Origin: Butyrivibrio hungatei
GTDB lineage: Bacteria; Bacillota; Clostridia; Lachnospirales; Lachnospiraceae
NCBI RefSeq assembly: GCF_900101605.1
Contig: NZ_FMUR01000004.1
Location: 310,001-374,000, forward strand
DNA length: 64,000 bases
Reading direction: 5' to 3'
This document shows positions 44,001 to 52,010 of the stretch, in pieces. Both the position numbers and the translations under genes were made by a program. Each line of letters begins with the position of its first letter. Within the stretch, counting starts at the first letter, position 1. The notes below the pieces were generated by a model. That model was not told the DNA's origin. It was given only the letters and a program-made list of their open reading frames with translations, and did no database searches.

Positions 44001-44075
44001 GCAATAAAAAACAGCCTCTGGAATGAGCTTAATTCCCTGCCCACGCCAAAAGGCTGCCTATTTGGTGCATTGATT
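44001..44075 (-). terminator. Terminator-family hairpin, copy D (after integrase)
   Basis: Outer arms ACAGCCT / AGGCTGCC and inner GGAATGAGCTTAATTCC as in copy B, with a T-run on the minus strand. It lies 3' of the integrase gene. Confidence 0.72.
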
Positions 44076-44154
44076 GGTTATCCGCTTTGCCTCTCTATCC
44101 TCTTTTTCTTCCTATCTTCTTTCCCCCGCTTCCTCTGCTTCACCTCAATCCCAC

Positions 44155-45432
44155 TCACACAACTCTAAACGCTTTCTGACTGAGTGGCTTAACCTTGCCC
44201 TCCTTCTTCATTTCATCCCTTGCCATATTGAGCTCCTGCATCCTGATCATCTCCTCTTTTGCATCATCAAGCCCAAGATGAGTGTATACGTTCATTGTGA
44301 TACTTATGTCCGAATGCCCCATCAGGTATTGTAGCGTCTTGGGATTCATTCCCGCTCTGGTCATATTGGTGCAATACGTGTGCCTGCATATGTGCGGAGT
44401 AAGAGCCGGAATTTGAAGCTTATAAAGCTTATTGTATTTTTCCTTCATATTCTTAATCCTATGTTCCCAATGCATGGCCACTTCCGGAAGGCCATTTTTA
44501 TCATAAAATAAGAATCCTTTATATCCATCAACACCTTTATCGAATCTTGGCATCTCCCTATCCTGCAGAATGGCCATAAACATTTTTGCAACATCCTCAG
44601 TCATTGGTAGCTTCCTCGTTCCAGCATTCGTCTTGGTAGGATTGATCATAAGATTCATCTTCGAATCCCTGTGGAGCTGTTTATTAACGTCTATAATCAT
44701 ATTTTCAAAATCAATATCTTTGTCGGTCAAACCGCAAAACTCTGAAATTCGGAGTCCCGTGTGAAACAAAATGTACATAGTCTCATAGTACTTACAATAA
44801 ACATAATCGTCATGAACAAACCTAAGAAAACTCTCCATCTGTTTTTCATCCAAAGCTTCTCTTGGCTTAGCATCATTTACCACAACTCCTCCAAATTGAA
44901 AGCAGAACGGATTCTTTACCAGCATATCGTCATCTACAGCCATCTGAAACGCCGGTCTTAAAACTCCTCTGATACATTTTATTGTACTGCAACCCTTTCC
45001 ATCCTCTTGAAGCTTGATCATAAAGAGCTTCGCATCTGATGTCTTTACATTAGCAATAATCTTGTTGGAAAATTCTTCCTTAGCCAGCAGATTCAGTACA
45101 AAAGCATAATTTTGCTTTGTATTTGGCCTTACAGCAACTTTTGCTTTCACATATCTCTGAGCAAGCTCTAAAACGGTCATTTTCTTAGCCAGCGGAGAAA
45201 TCGGAGAATCTATCTCCTTCTCTACTTGCTTTTCTAATTCCCTGAGTGATAAGCATGGCTTTTTCCCTGCAGGCAATGGATCAGTAGGCTCCAGCTTCCA
45301 GCTATAAACAAACTTAGGTTTTCCATCAACTAAGTACTTATACTGGTACTTCCCATTAGCTCTGATGGATTCGCCGCTTTTTAAAACTCTATGCCTCTTG
45401 TCACGTCTTAGACCTGAACTTTTTCCAGCCAT
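44155..45432 (-). CDS. int: Tyrosine recombinase (Tn916-type integrase)
   Basis: 425 residues. The N-terminal arm-binding domain begins KHRVLKSGESIRANGKYQYK-like, followed by a core-binding domain and a catalytic domain with Arg in HTGLRISEFCGL, Lys region INPTKTNAGTRKL, HICRHTYCTNM, LMGHSDISITMNVY with the nucleophile Tyr. All catalytic residues are present. It would excise and integrate the conjugative element. The start overlaps the small DNA-binding gene upstream by 32 nt. Confidence 0.92.
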   Translation of the reverse strand: MAGKSSGLRRDKRHRVLKSGESIRANGKYQYKYLVDGKPKFVYSWKLEPTDPLPAGKKPCLSLRELEKQVEKEIDSPISPLAKKMTVLELAQRYVKAKVAVRPNTKQNYAFVLNLLAKEEFSNKIIANVKTSDAKLFMIKLQEDGKGCSTIKCIRGVLRPAFQMAVDDDMLVKNPFCFQFGGVVVNDAKPREALDEKQMESFLRFVHDDYVYCKYYETMYILFHTGLRISEFCGLTDKDIDFENMIIDVNKQLHRDSKMNLMINPTKTNAGTRKLPMTEDVAKMFMAILQDREMPRFDKGVDGYKGFLFYDKNGLPEVAMHWEHRIKNMKEKYNKLYKLQIPALTPHICRHTYCTNMTRAGMNPKTLQYLMGHSDISITMNVYTHLGLDDAKEEMIRMQELNMARDEMKKEGKVKPLSQKAFRVV

Positions 45433-45619
45433 GTAAATCCCTCCTTGCCTCCGGATGTTCCTCCAGGTATTTTTCCAACTCTTTTCGTATAAGCAGTGTC
45501 CTGTTCCCGAAGTACCTTACTGTAAAGCTAAGGTTTTCTTCCTTCACAAGCTTTCTGAACCTTACAACTATGAGGTTATGTGCCTTTAACTCTTTTAAAA
45601 ACTCTGACCTTTCTTTCAT
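45401..45619 (-). CDS. Small excisionase-like protein (DUF6462-like)
   Basis: 72 residues. It has a winged-helix-like pattern (FRKLVKEENLSFTVRYFGNR then KELEKYLEEHP) and a basic tail, resembling small proteins encoded just upstream of integrases. It overlaps the integrase start by 32 nt and the terminase-remnant stop by 4 nt (ATGA). It probably directs excision; the family name is a guess from layout. Confidence 0.6.
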   Translation of the reverse strand: MKERSEFLKELKAHNLIVVRFRKLVKEENLSFTVRYFGNRTLLIRKELEKYLEEHPEARRDLHGWKKFRSKT

Positions 45620-46087
45620 TGAACTCCTTTTCTTGAACGAAGCAGTCGCTCCATTACGTCATCCTGTGGTATAGCACCTTGAAATTCTGTAGAGCAGTTT
45701 TCCTTCACCACTTGAAAAATCTGATACCAAAGGTTGTTGGCCTGCTTCATGTAGTTCTGAGACATTGATACATATGGAGATTGGATTGCTGCTCCGGTCG
45801 TAGGATGCTTAGCCAGAAAACCATATTCTGATATCGCATGCTCGCACTGAATCCATCTTGATACGCTCATAGCATAATTTCTTACAAGCTGCGCGCTTAT
45901 GAGCTTTTCACATCCCCTTTCCCCGATCCAGTTCCATGTCTCTTCAAATACGCTCTTAGCATCAAAATCATCACCGCTCTTTTGTTTTTACGTCATGTAT
46001 GATTTGAGCTCAGGCATTTCATTTCCATGTAAATTAGAGGAGGGAGAAAACTCCATAATTCTGAGTTTTCTCCGGGTATTCAAAGTT

Positions 46088-46178
46088 TTTGAGGGTCAAT
46101 CATTTTGAGGGTCCAGTTTGAGGGTCTATCGTGAGGGGCTACTTTGAGGGTCTGGTTTGAGGGTTTGGTTTGAGGGTC
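46088..46178 (+). repeat. Iteron array, left: seven TTTGAGGGTC units
   Basis: Units begin at 46088, 46104, 46117, 46130 (degenerate), 46143, 46156 and 46169. From the second onward the period is exactly 13 bases. Probable multiple binding sites for a transposase at one end of the element. Confidence 0.88.
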
Positions 46179-46419
46179 TACCGTGATAATAAACAAAACC
46201 AGAGTTAATCAGTTATTGAAACTGACTAATTCTGGTTCTTTTAATGTAGTGATGATCCTTGCACTCCCTTCGTTTCCTTGTTTGCTTTAATACCGAGCCC
46301 TGTCCGGTGCGAGCGGCGGGTCCCATGGGGCGTCGGGCCGTCGCACCAGGGCGACAGATAATGATATGCTATCCTATTGGCCACCCACTATAACCATAAC
46401 AACAGCCCCGTAACACTCA

Positions 46420-46508
46420 GACCCTCAAAGTAGACCCTCAAAAACTCCCCACATTAAAAGGATCTGACCCTCAAGTCAGACCCTCAAAACGCTTGGCAAA
46501 CCCTCAAA
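46420..46508 (-). repeat. Iteron array, right: inverted TTTGAGGGTC units
   Basis: Inverted units (GACCCTCAAA on the plus strand) begin at 46420, 46433, 46466, 46479 and 46499. Spacings are 13, 33, 13 and 20, so one unit near 46446 appears decayed. It mirrors the left array. Confidence 0.85.
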
Positions 46509-46692
46509 AAGTTTGATTATCCTTTTCTCCCTCCTGGGTTTCCATTATTTAATTTCTCGGTAAGTGCCTTTGATTTCCGCCCACTTCCGGCCCTTGCACC
46601 ACCTCGTAAAGTGCCATCTTTAGCCATTTCTAGCTCCTTTTAACTCTACCGGGGTTATTCCCTGTTTGATTTCGCTTTTTGTGCACGTGAGA

Positions 46693-46740
46693 GGGCGGCT
46701 CGGTCTGGAAGCCTACAAGGTTTAGAGATTTCAACCGCCC
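46693..46740 (-). terminator. Hairpin after the MBL-fold gene
   Basis: GGGCGG (46693-46698) pairs with CCGCCC (46735-46740) across a 36-base loop immediately after the stop of the MBL gene. It may terminate that transcript. Confidence 0.4.
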
Positions 46741-48318
46741 CTACCTTCGTACATAATAGTGCCTACGCATTCTTCTGAATATATCATACTCATAGAATGA
46801 AATGCCATCTGGAACATCTGTCCTATATGCATCATGAGATATACCTGTAGCAACATTTAAAGTTCCTCCACCAAATCTGCATCCATCTCTTGTAGAAACA
46901 AATTCTGTTCTTGATTCAAAGTAGTCATAGCAAACATGATTACGACCAGTAAGATTTGTAAAAGAATGCCCATTTTCACTTCCATGATGCGAATGAATAT
47001 ATACATCAACATCAAGCATTTCTGTTCCAGGGCAATTTATATACCATTGCCACCCTTGTCTTTCGATATCTCCAGTAAAAACTACTTTATAATTATTCTC
47101 ATTATTATCAACTAAACATATGCATATTATAGGCGAAACATTATTCAGCTTTTCTGCATTATAGGGAACATACCCTCTATGTGCCTTATATCCTATTTTT
47201 TGTTCTGGATGAAGAATATTCACCATTTCATCACTGCTATCACATATTAATGATACATAATTGCAGCATTTATATGCTGTATCTGCTATAAGAGAAAAGT
47301 ACTTATCACTTGAAAAATTATTATAAAATCCCATATACACTTCTGTTTCTCTACTAAGGAAGTAAGGGTTACTCTCTGAAATATGATCATAGTGCGGATG
47401 AGTAATAAACAATTTATCAAAAATAATTTCCTCAATCCCAAAAATATTTCTGATATGCTCTAAGCAATCTTCTATATGCTCCCTATAGACACCGCCACCA
47501 GCTCCAAACACATTTTCAATTCCAAAATCAAAACAAAATATTTTGTGTTCATCTCCATTTTGCAAAACCATGAGAAGCATATTTCCACATCCAACATTGA
47601 TACAGTATAAAAAAGCGTTCTCAACTTCACAATTTACTCCCTCAGGCATTATATACCTACTTGCCAAACGCCTGATTTTTTCATTAAGCTTTCTAATACT
47701 ATATTCTCTTTGCATTGCTCTCTTATATTCATTTGAATCTAAATTATTAACTACATTTTCAAATCTATCATCAACCCTATAATAGTATTGGCCTTCATTC
47801 GCATCGTTATACAGAATCTGTTCATTTTCTGCTTCTTCACGAACTATCCCTCTTAATCGTTCAAAAAAAATCTTAGAATCTCCTACAAGTGAAAGCTCTC
47901 CATCTTTTTCAGAAAAATAAATCTCTGCATCGGAAATTGGTCTATCTAACTTATTCAATACAAAATATGAGCTACCATCATTCTCTACCCCATTTTCAAT
48001 AAACTCATATTCCCCCAAAACATTGAGCGAATCATCTTCTTGCCTTGCAAATACAAAAATGCTGTTATAACATCTTCTTCTTTTATGATTTATAACAGCA
48101 TCATTTTTCTTGTTATCAGCTTCATGCGTGTAATGAACAACATCATGTGTTCCATTGCCATTCCAATCCAAATTATCATTATTATGATTTCTAGCCCCTT
48201 CGTTTTGAAAAACAATATAAATGTATGGATAATCTCTTGGTATCACTATTCCACCTTGATCATTACCACCATATATTTCAATAAAATCGCTTAGTGTAAC
48301 ATTTTCATCAAATATCAT
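46741..48318 (-). CDS. ComEC-type MBL nuclease fused to an SRA-like N-terminal domain
   Basis: 525 residues with an AGGAGGGGG site. The N-terminal ~160 residues show EIYGGNDQGGIVIP, HYTHEADNKKNDAVINH and SIFVFARQED...LGEYEF, a pattern I associate with modified-DNA-binding SRA-type domains of ScoMcrA-like proteins (GGxxQGGI, YxxEGxxxND, lFxxxxxxYxGE). The C-terminal half is a metallo-beta-lactamase fold with THPHYDH, FTGDIER and IHSHHGSENGH, close to ComEC/Rec2 nucleases. A reader-nuclease fusion would be a type IV restriction-like factor. The SRA part is tentative; the MBL part is clear. It sits between phage HNH and terminase genes, a site for inserted cargo. Confidence 0.75.
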   Translation of the reverse strand: MIFDENVTLSDFIEIYGGNDQGGIVIPRDYPYIYIVFQNEGARNHNNDNLDWNGNGTHDVVHYTHEADNKKNDAVINHKRRRCYNSIFVFARQEDDSLNVLGEYEFIENGVENDGSSYFVLNKLDRPISDAEIYFSEKDGELSLVGDSKIFFERLRGIVREEAENEQILYNDANEGQYYYRVDDRFENVVNNLDSNEYKRAMQREYSIRKLNEKIRRLASRYIMPEGVNCEVENAFLYCINVGCGNMLLMVLQNGDEHKIFCFDFGIENVFGAGGGVYREHIEDCLEHIRNIFGIEEIIFDKLFITHPHYDHISESNPYFLSRETEVYMGFYNNFSSDKYFSLIADTAYKCCNYVSLICDSSDEMVNILHPEQKIGYKAHRGYVPYNAEKLNNVSPIICICLVDNNENNYKVVFTGDIERQGWQWYINCPGTEMLDVDVYIHSHHGSENGHSFTNLTGRNHVCYDYFESRTEFVSTRDGCRFGGGTLNVATGISHDAYRTDVPDGISFYEYDIFRRMRRHYYVRR

Positions 48319-48362
48319 AGTGCTCCCCCTCCTAAAACTATCATAAGTTTTATTCTTGAGAT

Positions 48363-48725
48363 TTACAATAAACAGACTGGATATTTATCATTATTCCATG
48401 TTTTTTGATCATGATGCTTCTTACAAAGTGGCTGCCAATTACTCTCATCCCAGAAGAGTTCCTGATCTCCTCTATGCGGTTTTATGTGATCAACAACAGT
48501 AGCCCTTGTAAGAACACCATCTTCTTTGCATCTTACACAAAAGAAGTTCTCTGGCCTACTAAGAAATATCTTTCTTGCCTTTTGCCACTTGCTTCCGTAG
48601 CCTCGCTCTGCCGCATTCTTTCTGTCATTATTTGGATGTATCTTTTTATGCTCATCACAATACCGTCCTTCACAAAGGTTAGGGCAACCTGGATGCGAGC
48701 ACGGATGCAAAGCTTTCCTTGGCAT
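48363..48725 (-). CDS. Phage-type HNH endonuclease
   Basis: 120 residues. Cys pairs HPCSHPGCPNLC and CDEH lead, then GYGSKWQKARKIFL, FCVRC, and the HNH core VVDHIKPHRGDQELFWDESN, WQPLCKKHHDQKT. Such HNH proteins lie just before the small terminase in Firmicute phages and assist packaging. Here the terminase remnant is 1.7 kb away because the MBL gene is inserted between. It appears intact. Confidence 0.9.
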   Translation of the reverse strand: MPRKALHPCSHPGCPNLCEGRYCDEHKKIHPNNDRKNAAERGYGSKWQKARKIFLSRPENFFCVRCKEDGVLTRATVVDHIKPHRGDQELFWDESNWQPLCKKHHDQKTWNNDKYPVCLL

Positions 48726-48744
48726 TTAATTCCTCCACGTAAAA

Positions 48745-48771
48745 AGCCCCAGAGATTTATTCTCCGAGGCT
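48745..48771. terminator. Hairpin upstream of the HNH gene
   Basis: AGCCCCAGAGA / TCTCCGAGGCT (two mismatches, 5-base loop) followed on the plus strand by a run of T. It probably terminates the short transcript reading into the HNH region or from the plus side. Confidence 0.5.
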
Positions 48772-48799
48772 CTCATGTTTTTTTGCTGATTATACAATA

Positions 48800-48940
48800 T
48801 CACAAATTGCAGTTGTGCATCTGGGATAGTTTTCCTGAAAGAGCTGCTGCATTTGCTGCAGTTATCATCTCTCCCTCTTTGAACGGAAGGATGAGGTCCT
48901 TTTTCATTTCCTCGTAAAGAGCTGCTTCTTTTTTATCCAT
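48800..48940 (-). CDS. Small hypothetical protein, 46 aa
   Basis: The frame from the ATG at 48940 encodes a helical peptide (MDKKEAALYEEMKKDLILPF then GEMITAANAAALSGKL). There is no strong ribosome binding site and it follows a truncated regulator, so it may be a remnant of a phage gene. Not recognised. Confidence 0.35.
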   Translation of the reverse strand: MDKKEAALYEEMKKDLILPFKEGEMITAANAAALSGKLSQMHNCNL

Positions 48941-48950
48941 GTAAACTGGA

Positions 48951-49011
48951 TACCTATCATCTCTTTTTGCAAGAGTATCGATAGTATTCCTATCAACCTG
49001 TCAATCTTCAT
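48951..49011 (-). pseudogene. Truncated N terminus of a WYL-type HTH regulator
   Basis: With an AAAGGTGAGC site before the ATG at 49011, the frame reads MKIDRLIGILSILLQKE, the typical start of DeoR-HTH/WYL regulators, and then departs from the family after about 17 codons. This marks a deletion or insertion junction near 48957. Confidence 0.5.
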
Positions 49012-49713
49012 ATGCTCACCTTTCCTGCTTATCCTATCAAAGCAAACAAGACAACTGTATGTCTTGTTTAGAATATATTTTTCCTGTACTCCGGTTTCAG
49101 AGTTCAGCGTACAGGAAGTGTTATTACCATTTTAATAAAAACTGATTTTGAAGTTTCAAAAACTTCTCTGAGTGCATCTCGTTTCACAAATTATACAAAT
49201 GGTAATCGCAAATTTAAACAATAAACGCCTACTTCAAATTCTAATTAAATCCAGTAATCATCAATGATTATCGTTCCTCTGTTTGCTGTAATAATTTCAT
49301 TATAATTACACAAAAGGTAATCGCAATCCCATCAATACCATCCACCAAAAACATTTATCCTGCTGCCATTACATCCATAACAATGCATGGCTACGGACTA
49401 ATTTGAATCAATTATTCTGATTACCCTATTGACACATTCGGTAAATAAAATTATACTTTTGGTAAATCAGTTATACGCATATCTATTATTTTTTTATTTG
49501 GCCTACTGCAGCCTTATTAGAACCAAGTTAATATGAGGGGGTTATCCCCGAACAATGTAATAATTAATCAACGCAGATTTACCGATGAAAGACTTCTTCT
49601 ATCATTCAGAAACTAATACGCTTTCATGCTTTTTTATGAAATGTCGAAGTAGTGACTGCGCTGCGAACCTTGCAACGTATGCGTAAATCTTAACGAGGAA
49701 AGAGGAAATGTAT
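49012..49713 (+). other. 700-bp regulatory region upstream of the XRE regulator
   Basis: No convincing gene. GGTAATCGCAA occurs twice (near 49200 and 49316), and GGTAAAT occurs twice around the promoter -10 (49440-49446 and 49460-49467), so repressor sites are likely. A short open frame at 49585-49686 (33 codons, three Cys) lacks a ribosome binding site. GGGGGTTATCCCC near 49548 could form a small hairpin. Confidence 0.4.
49429..49457 (+). promoter_or_regulatory. Strong promoter for the XRE regulator operon
   Basis: TTGACA (49429-49434), a 17-base spacer and TATACT (49452-49457). It gives a leader of about 250 bases before the regulator. Direct repeats TTCGGTAAAT and TTTGGTAAAT overlap the spacer and follow the -10, probable autoregulatory operators. 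Confidence 0.8.
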
Positions 49714-50040
49714 ATGAGCAATGATTTAGGAAAGCGTATCTCTGATTTGCTGAAACAAAACGGACTAAGTCAAAAAGAACTTGCCGAGAAAATCGGCGTA
49801 ACGAATGCATCGATGTCCCGCTACATCAACGGAGAGCGCATTCCCAAAGGACCTGTTGTAGCAAGTATCGCCGGTGTCCTTCACGTAGAGGCCGGATACC
49901 TTCTTGGTATGGCGACTTCTGAAGAAGACCCCGAACTTGAATTTTACAAGACCCAGCGTGCAATAGCACGAAATGCAAAAAACTGGACTCCAAAGCAGAA
50001 AGCCGATCTTGTCAATGCAATAATCGGTGCCGAGTCCTAA
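49714..50040 (+). CDS. XRE-family transcriptional regulator
   Basis: 108 residues from the ATG at 49714, preceded by AAGAGG at a better distance than the ATG two codons earlier. The HTH is standard (LLKQNGLSQKELAEKIGVTN, ASMSRYINGERIPKGP). The C-terminal half (EFYKTQRAIARNAKNWTPKQ) may be for multimerisation. It is divergent from the phage remnant and probably controls itself and neighbours. Confidence 0.85.
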   Translation: MSNDLGKRISDLLKQNGLSQKELAEKIGVTNASMSRYINGERIPKGPVVASIAGVLHVEAGYLLGMATSEEDPELEFYKTQRAIARNAKNWTPKQKADLVNAIIGAES

Positions 50041-50137
50041 GATTTAAAAACAATCGTATTCTATACAGCATTATCCATATCGCATAGAACCTTAAAAGCG
50101 TAGTACGTTATATCCAGGGAAAGAGGTGATTATATAA

Positions 50138-50512
50138 ATGGATGAATATAGAAAACACGGCCATAAAATTGTTACACTAAAACGCTTACGCGCTTACATC
50201 AAAACATTTCGCAATTTATTTAGCCCCATCATTGATTCCTGCAGAAAGACAATACGCGATGCAGCAAAGCTTATTGCCTCCCTCATTCAGGATTCTTTTG
50301 GTACATGTATTTCTTCTAAGATAAGAAATTTTGTAAAAAAGATCTGGAACAAATGCCACAAAGCACTCTCCCATCAGGCTTTGGTTACCGTTTTCTACAA
50401 TTCAACTCCGTTTATAAGATCGCTGTTATCTTTCTTTGAAGATAATAATGCCGATATTATGGACGCTTTTTTGCTACCCAAAAAGACAAAATCCTCTCTG
50501 ATATTGTGCTAA
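50138..50512 (+). CDS. Hypothetical basic protein, 124 aa
   Basis: It has an AAAGAGGTGATTATATAA site before the ATG at 50138. Composition is basic and helical (IVTLKRLRAYIKTFRNLFSP) with Ser/Ile/Phe-rich segments, and no recognised domain. It lies 97 nt after the regulator on the same strand. It could be a small phage-like protein; confidence is limited. Confidence 0.5.
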   Translation: MDEYRKHGHKIVTLKRLRAYIKTFRNLFSPIIDSCRKTIRDAAKLIASLIQDSFGTCISSKIRNFVKKIWNKCHKALSHQALVTVFYNSTPFIRSLLSFFEDNNADIMDAFLLPKKTKSSLILC

Positions 50513-50573
50513 ATATTTCTTTCCGCCTATTACCCGATGACATATTTACTTACAATACCAGGAGGATAAAGCG

Positions 50574-50834
50574 ATGGATGTTGCCATCTCAAGAAAAAAC
50601 ATCACAGAGTCCTATGACGATATCATGGACTCTTATCTCTCATCAGAAGAATACAATCAGAAAGTTTCAGGCATAAACTTGCTTTATGTAGCTTTAAGAG
50701 CTGAGCTTTCTCCGGATCAGCAAAAAAAATTTGATTCTCTTCTTACCGCTTATGATAACCTTGCACACGATGAAGCCGAGGAAGCTCTCTTAAGGGGCTC
50801 TCTAGGCTTTTATGAGCACGCGCAGGATATTTGA
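50574..50834 (+). CDS. Small acidic protein, 86 aa (DUF6809-like)
   Basis: CAGGAGG before the ATG at 50574 supports the start. The helical acidic protein (DIMDSYLSSEEYNQKVSGIN, then RAELSPDQQKKFDSLLTAYD, EEALLRGSLGFYEH) looks like small proteins often found near element regulators. It ends just before a strong terminator. Function is unknown. Confidence 0.7.
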   Translation: MDVAISRKNITESYDDIMDSYLSSEEYNQKVSGINLLYVALRAELSPDQQKKFDSLLTAYDNLAHDEAEEALLRGSLGFYEHAQDI

Positions 50835-50872
50835 TTTCACGGGTATGTAGAGAAGCACTGCAAACATGAAGA

Positions 50873-50917
50873 AAGCGCAAAATAAGTTAGTCGAAGTAAC
50901 TAAGGAATTTTGCGCTT
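50873..50917 (+). terminator. Terminator after the 86-aa gene
   Basis: Perfect 11-bp stem AAGCGCAAAAT (50873-50883) / ATTTTGCGCTT (50907-50917) with an inner TTAGT/AACTAA stem, then a T-rich tail. Between here and 51119 no gene was seen. Confidence 0.75.
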
Positions 50918-51119
50918 AAAGCTCCATCTCTTTATTTTTTACGCACAAAAAGCCATCTTTCAAATATCCTCAAGAGCTTTCTCTCAAAATATTCAAATGT
51001 GTAGTTATATAATACTTCATCCTCTTCTGAAACAGTTTTTGAATGCGCCCCTAATTGCTACTCATCCATAGAAAAAGCACCTCGCCATACCAATTACTCC
51101 CCTTATTATAAAAAAATAA

Positions 51120-51198
51120 GTGCAGATGTCAGAGTTAATTACTCTCTAACAACTACACTTTTATGGTACTAAAAAGCACCCTGTATCAAGCAGAGTGC
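51120..51198 (-). terminator. Tandem terminator unit, copy 1 (after the inositol-phosphatase operon)
   Basis: On the minus strand a hairpin GCACTCTG / CAGGGTGC followed by CTTTTT leads into a second structured unit (51120-51178) that ends in TTATTTTTTT. The 59-base unit recurs at 55827-55885 with three differences. It lies 3' of the IMPase gene. Confidence 0.7.
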
Positions 51199-51260
51199 CC
51201 TCATCCTTCCTTGCTGAAATTTGAAGCCCTGTGTTAATGAGCTACAAGAGCTTCACATAC

Positions 51261-52010
51261 CTATACGCACAATCCATTACTAGCAATTATTGAAGAAGGC
51301 TTATCAAAGCCAACTTTTTCACCATTCATATCAGTAACTGTACCACCGGCCTCTTCCACCAAGAGTATACCTGCAGCATAATCCCAAGGGGAAAGTAACA
51401 ATTCAAAGTACAATTCAGCGCGCCCTGCCGCAATTGAACACAAATCTAATGCTGCAGATCCACTTCTTCTAACATCAAGTGCCTTTTCAAAATATTCATA
51501 TGCCAATTCAAAAGATTTTTTCCATAATTCTTTATGATATGGACACGAGCCAAATAAAACAAGGCCATTTTCCAATGGATACTTAGAAACGTGTATTCTT
51601 GCACCATTGCAAAATGCTCCTTTTCCACGTTCAGCGCAAAACATTTCATCTAAAAAAGGGTTATAAATAACGGATATAATTACCTCGCCTTTTTGCAAAT
51701 AAGCAATAGAAATACAACTCATATGATAATCTTTTATAAAATTTGTAGTACCGTCTATAGGATCCACGATAAAAGCCTTGTTCAAATCGCTACTAAAGTT
51801 CTCATCTCCTTCTTCACCAATAAAAATCGCATCAGGAACAGCTTTTAAAAGATTTTCTTTCAGATATTCCTCTACTAAAACATCATATTTTGTTACAAAA
51901 TTGGCTGAACCTTGTTTTGAGTTAATATCCAATTGCTCTCTATCTGCATTTAATATTATCTCTCCTGCAGATTTTGCAATTTTACAAAATATATCTTTTA
52001 ATTCAAACAT
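51261..52010 (-). CDS. Inositol monophosphatase-family (CysQ-like) phosphatase
   Basis: 249 residues from the ATG at 52010 (GGGAG site); the open frame runs 67 codons further but inside the previous gene. Metal-site motifs: FIGEEGDE, the family hallmark IVDPIDGTTNFI, and LSPWDYAAGILLVEEAGG. Family members dephosphorylate inositol phosphates, PAP or sugar phosphates. It overlaps the membrane protein gene by 8 nt, so the products probably act together. Confidence 0.88.
   Translation of the reverse strand: MFELKDIFCKIAKSAGEIILNADREQLDINSKQGSANFVTKYDVLVEEYLKENLLKAVPDAIFIGEEGDENFSSDLNKAFIVDPIDGTTNFIKDYHMSCISIAYLQKGEVIISVIYNPFLDEMFCAERGKGAFCNGARIHVSKYPLENGLVLFGSCPYHKELWKKSFELAYEYFEKALDVRRSGSAALDLCSIAAGRAELYFELLLSPWDYAAGILLVEEAGGTVTDMNGEKVGFDKPSSIIASNGLCV

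Larger units (their letters stand above)
46074..46522. mobile_element. 449-bp MITE-like element with iteron arrays, inserted in terminase gene
   Basis: The element is bounded by a perfect 8-bp duplication TTTTCTCC (46066-46073 and 46523-46530). Its ends are imperfect 24-bp inverted repeats (46074-46097 and 46499-46522, 20 of 24 matching), starting GGGTATTCAAAG and GGATAATCAAAC. Inside each end are arrays of TTTGAGGGTC. The centre has a strong hairpin (46197-46237, AACCAGA / TCTGGTT) and a GC-rich palindromic stretch about 46298-46360. It encodes no protein. It must have been moved by a transposase from elsewhere; the family cannot be named from the ends. Confidence 0.85.
45616..46627 (-). pseudogene. 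P27-family phage terminase small subunit, disrupted by an insertion and a stop
   Basis: The gene starts at the ATG at 46627 (GGAG site) and encodes a P27 terminase N terminus (MAKDGTLRGGARAGSGRK, then GNPGGRK). After codon 35 it is interrupted by a 449-bp element (46074-46522). Removing that element plus one 8-bp repeat rejoins the frame exactly: GGRK-LRIMEFSPSSNLHGNEMPEL. A TAA at 45988-45990 (codon 61 of the restored gene) is a second lesion. The rest runs to 45616 with CEHAISEYGFLAKHPTTGAA and MSQNYMKQANNLWYQIFQVV, classic P27. The restored protein would be about 184 aa. Confidence 0.88.

Noticed and set aside
45616-45870. Stand-alone 84-aa gene starting at an internal ATG
   Set aside because: The homology continues upstream in frame to a nonsense codon and then across the MITE, so this is the tail of a broken terminase gene.
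46088-46508. Iteron arrays as a possible CRISPR
   Set aside because: Units are 10 bp with 3-bp gaps and no spacers of normal length; the two arrays are inverted and lie within a transposon-like insert. No cas gene is present.
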